The notes under the pieces were generated by a model that was not told the origin of the DNA, searched no databases, and saw nothing but the letters and a program-made list of their open reading frames with translations. From Aequoribacter fuscus (GTDB lineage: Bacteria; Pseudomonadota; Gammaproteobacteria; Pseudomonadales; Halieaceae), in the NCBI RefSeq assembly GCF_009910365.1, contig NZ_CP036423.1:2728001-2792000 (forward strand): a stretch of DNA of 64,000 nucleotides, given 5' to 3'. This document shows, piece by piece, positions 9,605 through 17,564 of this stretch. Each line of letters begins with the position of its first letter. Positions within the stretch are counted from its first letter, which is position 1. A program made the translations under genes and the position numbers.

Positions 9605-9843
9605 CAGCACCTCATTCATTAAGCTCTCAAGATATTATTTGATGAGCATAAAGAGAGACCTTTCTTTCATGTCATTGAAGAATCTTGTCATGAAGAGGAT
9701 GCATACGGTAGACAGGCCTTAATTGAAGTAACCCCTGCTTCCAAAAAGTGTGTTGTCGACAGCGCCATAGATTCTTTTCAGTGCGTGATTGCATGAAGCG
9801 AAAGCAAGAGCCACCGTGAACGAATCCATCCACTGTAATATCA
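9605..9843. other. Short gap without a supported gene
   Basis: Between the recombinase and the small TPR gene. Minus-strand ORFs here show no recognisable motif. I see no repeat or promoter worth listing. Confidence 0.3.
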
Positions 9844-10164
9844 TTACTCAGAATCGATAATTCCTCGGGCTGAAGCTTCCTCTTTAATCCTGCAGGCATC
9901 TTCTAGACGCCCGGCTCTTAAGAGTGTATCGATATAACTCAACCAATACTGCTTCTCTTCCACATTCGCATTTATGGCATTACTGAATAGAACCAATGCT
10001 GTCTCAAAATCTTCCATGCCCACAGAAAACACCCCTAAATTATAGTTGGCGACGGCGTTTGTAGGCTGCTCAGTTAAAACTAAACCATATAGTCGAACGG
10101 CATCACTGAAGGCTCCAGCTTGTTGGGCCGCGACAGCCTGCTCTAATAAATTGTGAATTGACAT
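9844..10164 (-). CDS. Small TPR protein, truncated relative of the neighbouring glycosyltransferase
   Basis: 106 residues of TPR-type helices starting MSIHNLLEQAVAAQQAGAFS. It aligns with the N-terminus of the 811-residue protein immediately upstream: for example EEKQYWLSYIDTLLRAGRLE here against EEKYWQGFIDTLKEFGQYDD there. It looks like a copy of that N-terminal scaffold without the catalytic domain. The stop is clean and there is no internal frameshift, so it could be expressed from the fliC-glycosyltransferase strand, for example as a binding adaptor. Function unknown. Confidence 0.6.
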   Translation of the reverse strand: MSIHNLLEQAVAAQQAGAFSDAVRLYGLVLTEQPTNAVANYNLGVFSVGMEDFETALVLFSNAINANVEEKQYWLSYIDTLLRAGRLEDACRIKEEASARGIIDSE

Positions 10165-10243
10165 GTCTCGCTCCCAAATGAGATCTACCTAATCGTTTGA
10201 ACACATAAAGCGTCAAATTCTAAAAGCTTGTAGCCTGAACTGC

Positions 10244-12679
10244 TTATTGTGGCTGTGCCGAGTCGGCATGAATCCAAATATCCTCTGCCTTTTCACCTTC
10301 GAAGTACCGATCGTACGCTTGTCGCAGGCCCATCTCGAAATGCCGCGTATATTGCCTCGTATCAAACAACGGCTTAGTCAGTCGGTTTCTCGCCAGTTTC
10401 GATTTGAGCGCGTTAAGCCTATTAGTATCTGTGGCAAGCTCCAATATTAGGGCTTCATATTCTTCTTGAGTATTAACTATCAGCTCTGGAAGCCCGATAG
10501 AATTGAGCAAACTCGCCGAAACTCGGGCTGCAAACTGTGAGCCTTGCTTCGTTACAACTGGGAGCCCCGCCCATAAAGCATCACTTGCTGTCGTATGTGC
10601 ATTACAATTAAATGTATCAATAAAAAGATCTGCATGCTTGTGGCGCGCAAGGTGTTCTGACTGCGGTAACCTTTCTGCAAATACTATACGGGAGGGATCA
10701 ATACCTCGTTGCTTTGCCTCCTTTCTTAAATTATGCTCTGTCCATTTGTTGGTCTTTAATAACCATAATACAGCCTTTTCAAGACGGTTTAAAATACGCA
10801 TCCAAATATCAAATTCCCGCGGGCTGATTTTGAAATTATTATTAAAGCAACACAAAACGAAAGCATTCTCAGGTAAACCAAAATCGGCACGGGACGTATC
10901 AGTTTGAGCAATTTCACGCTTATCGTCATTTGGTTGGTAGCTGTGAGGTAGATAAATTACTTTCTCAGAGTAATGTTCTCGCTGATTTTCAGGAATTACC
11001 ACTGGATCAGCAATAATATAATCAATAAAGTCGGCACCTAGGGAGCCAGGATAACCTAGATAATTTATTTGAATCGGTGAAAGTCTGTATTGAAACAACT
11101 CAGTTCGAGAGCTCTTAGTATAACCATTCCTATGGATCGATATATCAATCCCATAGCCCCGCACAAGATTCACTACATCATTGTCTGATAAGTCACAAAT
11201 TTCGACGAAGTGATCCACCGCAGATTGTATACGATAACGCATTTCATCATGCTTGGGTGGGCCATATGAAAACGCGTAGATCTCGAAATGCTGTCGACTG
11301 TGATGCTCTAGCAAACCAGCCATTAAATACATCCCAGGAAAATTATGGAAATCAGCACTGAAATAACCGACTTTAATTCGTTCAGGTCGACGTGCTGGTT
11401 TTTGGGGCAGCGATCCAATGGGCCTCGTGAATTTTAACTTCGCATAAGCCGATGATAATGCTAGTTGCTTCTCGGGATTATCAATCCAACTTAAATTAAT
11501 CCATGGTGAAGGACGGCCCATTTCATCCGAATGTTGGCAAGAAATCTCAGGAAAACTATTCCAAGCCGTGAAGTCACAGATATGTTGCTGTTGATGACAC
11601 ATTGCAACCTCGGCAAGTAAGTAACTCGGCCTAAGCTTAAGGGCGTCCCTGTAAGCGGCAATAGCGCCTTCCAACTCTCCCAGATCTTCCAAAGTCGTTG
11701 CCAGATTATAGTGCGCCTCTGCAAGTTCAGGGGCAATTTTTATTGCGGTGCAGTGACTTTCTGCAGCCTCTGTTAACTTACCTAAGCGCCTTAGCACATT
11801 TCCGAGGTTGGTATTAGCTTCGGCGAATTGTGGCTCAAGCGTTAAAGCTATCCTATAATTTGATTCAGATGCTAATAGTTTACCCAGAGAATGCTGTGCT
11901 ATCCCCAGATTGTTGTATATCTTAGCTTCGTTTGGAGATATTCTGATTGCTTTTATAAAACAGATCTCCGCATCTTCAACCTCCCCTAATTGCTCAAGCA
12001 CTACACCTAAATTAGTAAGCGCCTGGGAAAATTCTGGCTTCAAAGAAAGTGCGTGTTTAAACATTGAGACTGCATCGTCAAGGCGTTTCAGATCTGCGAG
12101 GTTAACAGCTAGGTTATAATAAACATCCGCGTCTTCAGGTGCGAGATCGATAGCCTTTCTGTGGATGTCGAGAGATTCACTTAATCTACCTGATTTTTGA
12201 ACCAACACGCCAAGCAGTTTCCAAGAAAACGGATTCTCGGGAAATTTTTGTGTCATTAGTAGCGCCTGATGCTCCGCTTGGGCATAGTTTCCTAACTCAT
12301 AATATTCAACAAGCTTTCTGACAAAGTCATTCTCTCGCTCTACTGCTGATTCTTGCTTTGAGATTAGATGAGCCTTGGCTTCTTCCGCGACTTTTTTCGC
12401 GTCATCGTACTGCCCGAATTCTTTCAGCGTATCAATGAATCCTTGCCAATATTTTTCTTCAGCCGCGTTTGCTTGGATGGCATTTTTAAGAAACAACAAG
12501 GAGGCTTGGCGATCGCCGAGATTTGCCGCTAACAAGCCTAACTGGTAATTCGCTTCGCAATTCGAAGGGTCGGCTTTTAAAATTATGCTATAAATCTGGG
12601 TGGCCTTTCCTAGATCTCCATTGCTCGACACTTTGGCTGCTTTTTTCAATAACTTAGGAATATTCAATCCAATCTCCAA
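10244..12679 (-). CDS. TPR / GT41 (O-GlcNAc transferase-like) glycosyltransferase, probable flagellin modifier
   Basis: 811 residues. Residues 1-370 are about ten TPR repeats (YNNLGIAQHSLGKLLASE, AHYNLATTLEDLGE); about 410-800 are an OGT/SPINDLY catalytic region. Family blocks seen are VGYFSADFHNFPG, NGYTKSSRTELF, INYLGYPGSLGADFIDYI, FNNNFKISPREFDIWMRIL and, at 692-700, CNAHTTASD of the UDP-sugar site. The usual N-H-P of the first block reads N-F-P here. It lies 365 bp downstream of flagellin on the same strand, so protein-O-glycosylation of flagellin is the likely role (inference). The sugar cannot be read from sequence. Confidence 0.85.
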   Translation of the reverse strand: MEIGLNIPKLLKKAAKVSSNGDLGKATQIYSIILKADPSNCEANYQLGLLAANLGDRQASLLFLKNAIQANAAEEKYWQGFIDTLKEFGQYDDAKKVAEEAKAHLISKQESAVERENDFVRKLVEYYELGNYAQAEHQALLMTQKFPENPFSWKLLGVLVQKSGRLSESLDIHRKAIDLAPEDADVYYNLAVNLADLKRLDDAVSMFKHALSLKPEFSQALTNLGVVLEQLGEVEDAEICFIKAIRISPNEAKIYNNLGIAQHSLGKLLASESNYRIALTLEPQFAEANTNLGNVLRRLGKLTEAAESHCTAIKIAPELAEAHYNLATTLEDLGELEGAIAAYRDALKLRPSYLLAEVAMCHQQQHICDFTAWNSFPEISCQHSDEMGRPSPWINLSWIDNPEKQLALSSAYAKLKFTRPIGSLPQKPARRPERIKVGYFSADFHNFPGMYLMAGLLEHHSRQHFEIYAFSYGPPKHDEMRYRIQSAVDHFVEICDLSDNDVVNLVRGYGIDISIHRNGYTKSSRTELFQYRLSPIQINYLGYPGSLGADFIDYIIADPVVIPENQREHYSEKVIYLPHSYQPNDDKREIAQTDTSRADFGLPENAFVLCCFNNNFKISPREFDIWMRILNRLEKAVLWLLKTNKWTEHNLRKEAKQRGIDPSRIVFAERLPQSEHLARHKHADLFIDTFNCNAHTTASDALWAGLPVVTKQGSQFAARVSASLLNSIGLPELIVNTQEEYEALILELATDTNRLNALKSKLARNRLTKPLFDTRQYTRHFEMGLRQAYDRYFEGEKAEDIWIHADSAQPQ

Positions 12680-13043
12680 AGGCGCTCGAACTCACGATTT
12701 AAACATATAAAAGCTTAGCACTAATCTTTACTGGAAGTTACGCGCGGACCTATAAAATAGCAAGTCTTTGCCTGAAAAGAGTCAAGCATGCCCCTGGTTA
12801 TATTTACAAGAATGTTGCTATGCTATTTTGAATAACCGAGCGTCTTGCAGATGCCCGCAGGATTACATAGGAAACTTCAGACCACGGAATTGTCGCTGCT
12901 GAGTAATGGTATTTAAGGGCGAGGAGGATCTGACGAAATGAACGCAATCTTGCAGCGATAGGCGCGCTAAGTGACCGCCCAGTCGGAGTCGGCTAAAGTA
13001 TCGAGCAGCCCGCAAGCACCGCTCGATACTTAAGATACCCCAC
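12680..13043 (-). other. fliC-glycosyltransferase intergenic region
   Basis: Holds the fliC terminator-like hairpin (12996-13031) and a weak sigma70-like pair, TTGACT (12780-12785) and TGCTAT (12757-12762), spaced 17 bp and pointing at the glycosyltransferase. That gene may therefore have its own promoter. Otherwise nothing supported. Confidence 0.4.
12996..13031 (-). terminator. Hairpin downstream of flagellin
   Basis: A perfect 11-bp stem (AAGTATCGAGC / GCTCGATACTT) with a 14-nt loop, 12 bp after the fliC stop. The following U-tract is poor (TTTAG), so it may act as an mRNA 3' stabiliser or partial terminator, allowing some read-through to the glycosyltransferase. Confidence 0.6.
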
Positions 13044-14219
13044 CTACTTGAGAAGTGCTAGCACTGTTTGCGGGATTTGGTTAGCCTGCGCGAGCATCGC
13101 CGTAGCTGCTTGCTGGATTATCTGCGTCCGAGCCAGCTCTGTTGTGACAGAAGCGTAATCTGTATCCTCGATCCGACTGCGCGAGGCTTCAGCATTACTC
13201 TTGACGTTAAGCAAGTTGTCGGCTGCAAATTGCAAACGGTTAATGGTCGCCCCCATCTCAGATCTCTCAGTATTTATAAGCCCAATCGCAGTATCGAGAG
13301 CCGCAACGGCTGTATTAGCGAGGGACTGCGAGGTTATTTCAGAACTGGATATTCCGGACATCAGACCACCATCGCCAACTTGAAGATCGAATGAATTCGA
13401 TCCATAGGATGTCGATGATGCAGTGAATGTGATCGTGGCACCACTCACAGCTTTGGTTATTCCGCTGACAGTACCAAGCGCTGTGGACAACGCAGTGGCT
13501 ACAGTATCCGCGGCTGTGCTAGATCCAGTGGCTACGTCGGCGGCAGTCACGGTGTAGGAAACCGAAGCCCCACCAGCTGCCAAAGTCAAAACGTCACCTT
13601 CAGTCACCGTGCCACCAATTACGACGGTACTAACCTGCGCCGCCCCAGTAGCTGAGGGACCCGAGGCAGCCGTTGACGTATTTGCGGTCAAAGTTGTTGA
13701 CTGAGAATCGCTGGTGGTCTGAAAGTCATCTAGAGTGACACTAATAGTTTGCGAGGCGTTAGCTCCAATTTGAAACGACAGCTCTCCTGAGCTACCCACT
13801 GTACCATCGAGAATGTTGGTACCGTTCCACTGGGTATTTGCGGCGATTCGATTGATTTCGCTTCGAAGTTCCGTGAATTCCTGATTGAGAGCAGTTCGAT
13901 CCGCAGACACGTTCGTATCTGACGCGCTTTGAACTGCGAGCTCGCGCATTCTCTGTAACATTGATGTTACCTCTGTAAGCGCCCCATCCGCGGTTTGGAC
14001 AAGGGATATCGCATCATTGGCATTTCGAGCCGCCTGTGCCAAACCATTTATCTGCGATGTCATTCTGGATGCAATAGCCAACCCCGCGGCATCATCGCTC
14101 GCGCTATTAATGCGCTTGCCTGTTGATAACTGCTCCATCGCAGACGACATAGCTCGCTCATTCTTCGAAATAGCATTCTGCGTCAAGGTGGCGCTAACAT
14201 TTGTATTAATTACTGACAT
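13044..14219 (-). CDS. fliC: Flagellin
   Basis: Filament subunit, 391 residues. The conserved N-terminal D0/D1 ([34 protein letters not shown]) and C-terminal D1/D0 ([37 protein letters not shown]) flank a Ser/Thr-rich variable centre (about 165-290), suited to O-glycosylation. A strong SD (AGGAG) precedes the ATG, and a sigma28 promoter sits about 105 bp upstream. It is the only flagellin gene in the window. Confidence 0.98.
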   Translation of the reverse strand: MSVINTNVSATLTQNAISKNERAMSSAMEQLSTGKRINSASDDAAGLAIASRMTSQINGLAQAARNANDAISLVQTADGALTEVTSMLQRMRELAVQSASDTNVSADRTALNQEFTELRSEINRIAANTQWNGTNILDGTVGSSGELSFQIGANASQTISVTLDDFQTTSDSQSTTLTANTSTAASGPSATGAAQVSTVVIGGTVTEGDVLTLAAGGASVSYTVTAADVATGSSTAADTVATALSTALGTVSGITKAVSGATITFTASSTSYGSNSFDLQVGDGGLMSGISSSEITSQSLANTAVAALDTAIGLINTERSEMGATINRLQFAADNLLNVKSNAEASRSRIEDTDYASVTTELARTQIIQQAATAMLAQANQIPQTVLALLK

Positions 14220-14322
14220 ACTCTTCTCCTAGTCGTTCATGGGGCAGTAATGTCTGTCGCCCACTTGATTTGATTGCATTTGTACCCGCGAGTGAATGTT
14301 TCTATTTTCCACCCATACCCTT

Positions 14323-14349
14323 GTATCGAGTGCATGAGCAAAAACTTTA
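14323..14349 (-). promoter_or_regulatory. Sigma28 (FliA) promoter of fliC
   Basis: On the minus strand TAAAGTTT (-35) is followed after exactly 11 bp by CTCGATAC (-10). Consensus is TAAAGTTT-N11-GCCGATAA. The leader of about 100 nt is long. Confidence 0.85.
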
Positions 14350-14451
14350 GCGTTAGGTTGTTTTTTATTGTGATCGGAGGCATAAACGCTTGATTTTTAA
14401 AGCTGGAGCGTTTGATGTACCATGTGGCACCAGCAACCTGAGGACACACCT

Positions 14452-14745
14452 GTGAAAAACGATTGCCCAACGTGTCGCATTATTCGCAACTTCTTATTCT
14501 TAGCTGCCCCAATGATCCTCATCCTAGCTATTAATAACAACCGGCCCGAGGCAAAGGCATTTGCTTTGACGATACCCTTGGGTATAGACCTGATAGATGT
14601 GGTCTCTTATGGATCGCTGCTGCTCTTGTGCGTCGTAGTGGCGTATCGGTATTACCAGGAGTTTTACAAGCCAAAGCAAGACGAGAAAAAAAGACGAGCA
14701 CTTGCAGATGATGCTCAGCGAGCCGACGATGACGAAACGCAATGA
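14452..14745 (+). CDS. Small two-span membrane protein with CPTC motif
   Basis: 97 residues from a GTG start, chosen because GAGG sits 7 bp upstream; an in-frame ATG at 14422 lacks an SD. Begins VKNDCPTCRIIRNF, then two hydrophobic segments (about FLFLAAPMILILAI and DVVSYGSLLLLCVVVAYRYY), then a charged cytoplasmic tail (DEKKRRALADD). Its end overlaps the next small gene by 17 bp. I do not recognise the family. Divergent from fliC. Confidence 0.65.
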   Translation: MKNDCPTCRIIRNFLFLAAPMILILAINNNRPEAKAFALTIPLGIDLIDVVSYGSLLLLCVVVAYRYYQEFYKPKQDEKKRRALADDAQRADDDETQ

Positions 14746-14914
14746 CGCGCCAAACTGCTGGCAGTGTCAATTTTTTCAGATCACGCACGTCGCTGCCTTT
14801 CCATACGGGTGCCGTGCTATCGGGTTTAAATCAAAGCAGCTGCCCTGCTTAGATGTTTTGCGCGTGGATGGCAGAACATGCCGTCAGTTCATCCATAAGC
14901 AATCGCCACGCTAG
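14729..14914 (+). CDS. Small conserved Cys-rich protein
   Basis: 61 residues from the ATG at 14729 (an upstream in-frame ATG at 14702 lies deeper in the previous gene). Five cysteines are arranged as CWQCQFF ... PYGCRAIGFKS ... PCLDV ... GRTCRQF, suggesting a small metal-binding fold. The overlap with the preceding membrane protein suggests coupling. Its last codons overlap the convergent lipoprotein gene by 4 bp. Family seen as hypothetical in other proteobacteria (recalled, not checked). Confidence 0.65.
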   Translation: MTKRNDAPNCWQCQFFQITHVAAFPYGCRAIGFKSKQLPCLDVLRVDGRTCRQFIHKQSPR

Positions 14915-15435
14915 TCCCCATCTCGCACCAAGAAAAAGGGTTGCTCTAATTCTCGGTCGTGGCGACAAAACGCGCGACCCTGATAGCTGTAAACCGCGCA
15001 ACGGAATCTGTCCTGATGCCACCCTTTAGACGCTGTCCAAAAGTTGGTCACCTCCATGTCGGGAAATACGAAGGGATTTGCCGCAGGATTGATGCACTGC
15101 TTGACTAAGAGCGATTGCATTTCTTGGTAGTTCGGCAGTCGCCATGCCTCACCGCTCTTATCCGACACCTCGGCAGCGTATGCGACAGCATCGTCCCAAC
15201 TCATCTTCAAACTGTCGCCGGTGCAGCGATAATTGCGAAAGACCTGACCGGCCGCGCAGCGAGTGGCAAAAAGTTTGCTGTCTTTGTTTTGAGCATAGCC
15301 GCTGTCGAACAGCTCGAAACCGTGAGGCTCTAGCCGAGTCTCTATCGCCTCACTACAGTCGGGAAGGTCTCGTTGACTGCCGCAGCCAGCGAGGAGAAAA
15401 GAGGCAATACTGAGTGCGAACAAGGATTTTGTCAT
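14911..15435 (-). CDS. Lipoprotein with DUF1566-like domain
   Basis: 174 residues. A lipoprotein signal ends LLAGC with Cys18 as the acylation site. The body carries CTGDSLKMSWDDAVAYAAEV, EAWRLPNYQEMQSLL and NFWTAS, typical of the DUF1566/Lcl C-terminal fold found in surface proteins. Several Cys pairs suggest disulfides. Function unknown. It reads away from motA, with which it shares a 119-bp upstream region. Confidence 0.75.
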   Translation of the reverse strand: MTKSLFALSIASFLLAGCGSQRDLPDCSEAIETRLEPHGFELFDSGYAQNKDSKLFATRCAAGQVFRNYRCTGDSLKMSWDDAVAYAAEVSDKSGEAWRLPNYQEMQSLLVKQCINPAANPFVFPDMEVTNFWTASKGWHQDRFRCAVYSYQGRAFCRHDRELEQPFFLVRDGD

Positions 15436-15463
15436 GGTCTTCCCCGAAAAGTACGATAGTACC

Positions 15464-15490
15464 TAAAATATGAATGATTTCATCCGATAG
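15464..15490 (+). promoter_or_regulatory. Sigma28 promoter of the motA operon
   Basis: TAAAATAT (-35), 11 bp, TCCGATAG (-10), about 64 bp before motA. Matches the FliA pattern and ties the stator genes to the late flagellar class. Confidence 0.8.
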
Positions 15491-15554
15491 ATACACCATA
15501 ATTTAGAATATCGGTTACTATCGGCAAGTCTTAAATCCAGGTTAGGAGTACAAA

Positions 15555-16310
15555 ATGGATATCGCAACGATTATTGGTCTTGTTGGTGCGTTTGGCATCA
15601 TTTATATGGCTATTTCCGCGAATGCTGCGGCCTTCGTCGACACCGCATCGCTCTTAATCGTGGTCGCAGGGTCTATTGCTGTGGTGCTAGCACGCTGCAC
15701 ACTCAGCGAGTTCTTGGGCGCGATTGGGGTGTTAGGCAAAGCGTTCTCTCGAAAAATTGAGAATCCGTTTGAGTTGATCAACCAACTGGTAGAACTTGCC
15801 ACTATCGCTCGAAAAGATGGCATGATTGCCCTTGAAGGACAAGACATCAAAAATGCCTATATGGCAAAAGCGGTTGCTATGCTGGTAGATGGCACGGATC
15901 CCGACATCATCAAGTCATCGCTAGAACGCGACACGGCCATGATGAAGCAACGCCATGCCATGGGCGCAGGTGTGTTCTCTGCCTGGGGTGAAATAGCACC
16001 CGCCATGGGAATGGTGGGCACATTGGCTGGATTAGTGATCATGCTAGGTAATATGTCAGACCCCAAGGCGATTGGTCCTGCAATGGCCATCGCGCTACTC
16101 ACCACAATGTATGGTGCGATTCTGGCGAACGTCATCTGTTTGCCTATGGCACAAAAACTGGCCAATGCCTCTGCCCTTGAGGCGGCCAACAACGAGCTGA
16201 TTCTAGAAGGCGTGCTGTTCATGCAATCTGGCGGCAACCCCAGAGTGATGGGGGATATGCTAGCGTCATTTGTGGCCCCCAAAATGCGATCCAAGATCGC
16301 CGCGCAATAA
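15555..16310 (+). CDS. motA: Flagellar stator protein MotA (PomA-type)
   Basis: 251 residues with four membrane spans. It forms the stator ring with MotB and converts ion flow into torque. Visible: the first span (MDIATIIGLVGAFGIIYMA), a cytoplasmic loop, and the conserved block GVFSAWGEIAPAMGMVGTLAGLV followed by TTMYGAILANVICLPMA, which carries the ion-path prolines. Length and N-terminus resemble Na+-type PomA; the ion itself is inferred. First of a seven-gene operon. An SD (AGGAGT) lies 7 bp before the ATG. Confidence 0.93.
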   Translation: MDIATIIGLVGAFGIIYMAISANAAAFVDTASLLIVVAGSIAVVLARCTLSEFLGAIGVLGKAFSRKIENPFELINQLVELATIARKDGMIALEGQDIKNAYMAKAVAMLVDGTDPDIIKSSLERDTAMMKQRHAMGAGVFSAWGEIAPAMGMVGTLAGLVIMLGNMSDPKAIGPAMAIALLTTMYGAILANVICLPMAQKLANASALEAANNELILEGVLFMQSGGNPRVMGDMLASFVAPKMRSKIAAQ

Positions 16311-16334
16311 CGCTCCGAGATTGAATAGAACCCC

Positions 16335-17549
16335 ATGTCGGACGCAGAAAGCGAAGCAATAAAGCCCGAGGATGAGCAGGGATCCGTGCGCGAAGAGGAG
16401 GATTTTCTTGATCTTCCAATAGTGCCCAAAGAGTCCCCGGAACCTCAACCGGAAGAGTGCCCCGAGTGCAAGAGTGGTGCCCCTGCTTGGATGGCCACTT
16501 TCGCCGATATGGCAACCCTGTTAATGGCATTCTTTGTTCTCCTCCTGTCCTTCGCCGAGACCGAAGTGCCAAAATTTAAGCAGATCTCCGGTTCTTTAAA
16601 GGCCGCTTTCGGCATTGAAAAAATCGTCCCAAAGATCACCGTACCCATGGCGCGAAGCTTACTGGTCGAGGAATTCACCCCTGCCGTTGCGGAGCGAACC
16701 GTCATCAATAGAAAAGAACAACAGTCCGACGAGACACGGCTAGAAAGCATTGTCAAAAAGACCGAAGATGGCGAATACGACGAAGAAACACAGCTTAAAT
16801 TCCAACAAGTTCAAGATGTGCTTCGAGAAGAGATCAATAGGGGCATGGCCGAGGTCAAGATTGAGAACGGCGAAATCTTAGTGAACCTTTTAGACCCCTC
16901 CTCTGCAGGAGGCAAGCCTGATGATAGTGGCTCACAGAAAGGCGGTCCGATACCGCAAGAAGTTGTAGAGATGACCGCTAAGATCGCTAAAGTCCAGGCG
17001 GAGATAAAAGAAGAGATTTCAGTCAATTTAGTCGATCGTGCTAGTGGGCAAAGCTTTGGTGGTACATCCGACAGCACGACAAGTAATAGCAGCGAGGCGA
17101 ACGCAAATTCAAAGTACCAGCAATTACAGGCGGATCTTGCTGACGAAATTGCGTCAGGACTGGCTGAAATTGAGAAGCAAGGCGATAAAATTATCGTCCG
17201 TTTGGCTAACCAAGGTTCGTTTGATTCTGGCTCCGCTACGCTTAAGAACAGCTTTGGAGGAACTCTATCAAAGCTGGGTAATACGTTATCGCGATACTCG
17301 GGGTCGGTGTTAATAGAAGGGCATACAGATAACGTCCCTGTCGGGTTTAGCGAACGGTTTAAGTCTAACTGGGATCTATCGGCCAGCCGAGCTGCTGCGG
17401 TCGCCGATTACCTCCTGACTTCAACACCACTGCAAGGTGGCAGCGTTATGATTAAAGGCTACGCTGATTCGAAGCCTCTTGATACCAATGATTCACCGGT
17501 GGGGCGAGCTAATAATCGGCGCATTGAAGTCATCGTGGACGATACTTAG
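16335..17549 (+). CDS. motB: Flagellar stator protein MotB/PomB, paralogue 1
   Basis: 404 residues. An N-terminal acidic tail is followed by CPEC (42-45), then a single span with the ion-binding Asp58 in TFADMATLLMAFFVLLLSF. A long periplasmic linker (about 80-285) precedes the OmpA/Pal peptidoglycan-binding domain (VLIEGHTDNVPVGF ... NNRRIEVIVDD). The linker contains an EEINRGMAEV unit and, later, a second DEIASGLAEI unit that leads into the OmpA domain, an internal repeat. It lies 24 bp after motA. Confidence 0.92.
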   Translation: MSDAESEAIKPEDEQGSVREEEDFLDLPIVPKESPEPQPEECPECKSGAPAWMATFADMATLLMAFFVLLLSFAETEVPKFKQISGSLKAAFGIEKIVPKITVPMARSLLVEEFTPAVAERTVINRKEQQSDETRLESIVKKTEDGEYDEETQLKFQQVQDVLREEINRGMAEVKIENGEILVNLLDPSSAGGKPDDSGSQKGGPIPQEVVEMTAKIAKVQAEIKEEISVNLVDRASGQSFGGTSDSTTSNSSEANANSKYQQLQADLADEIASGLAEIEKQGDKIIVRLANQGSFDSGSATLKNSFGGTLSKLGNTLSRYSGSVLIEGHTDNVPVGFSERFKSNWDLSASRAAAVADYLLTSTPLQGGSVMIKGYADSKPLDTNDSPVGRANNRRIEVIVDDT

Positions 17550-17564
17550 AGATGGGGGAGTCGG

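Noticed and set aside
9672-9899. 75-codon minus-strand ORF
   Set aside because: Out-of-frame with the small TPR gene it overlaps, no motif, no SD.
12938-12961. Seven-codon plus-strand leader peptide with a good SD (GAGGAGG)
   Set aside because: No downstream plus-strand gene or attenuator; likely chance.
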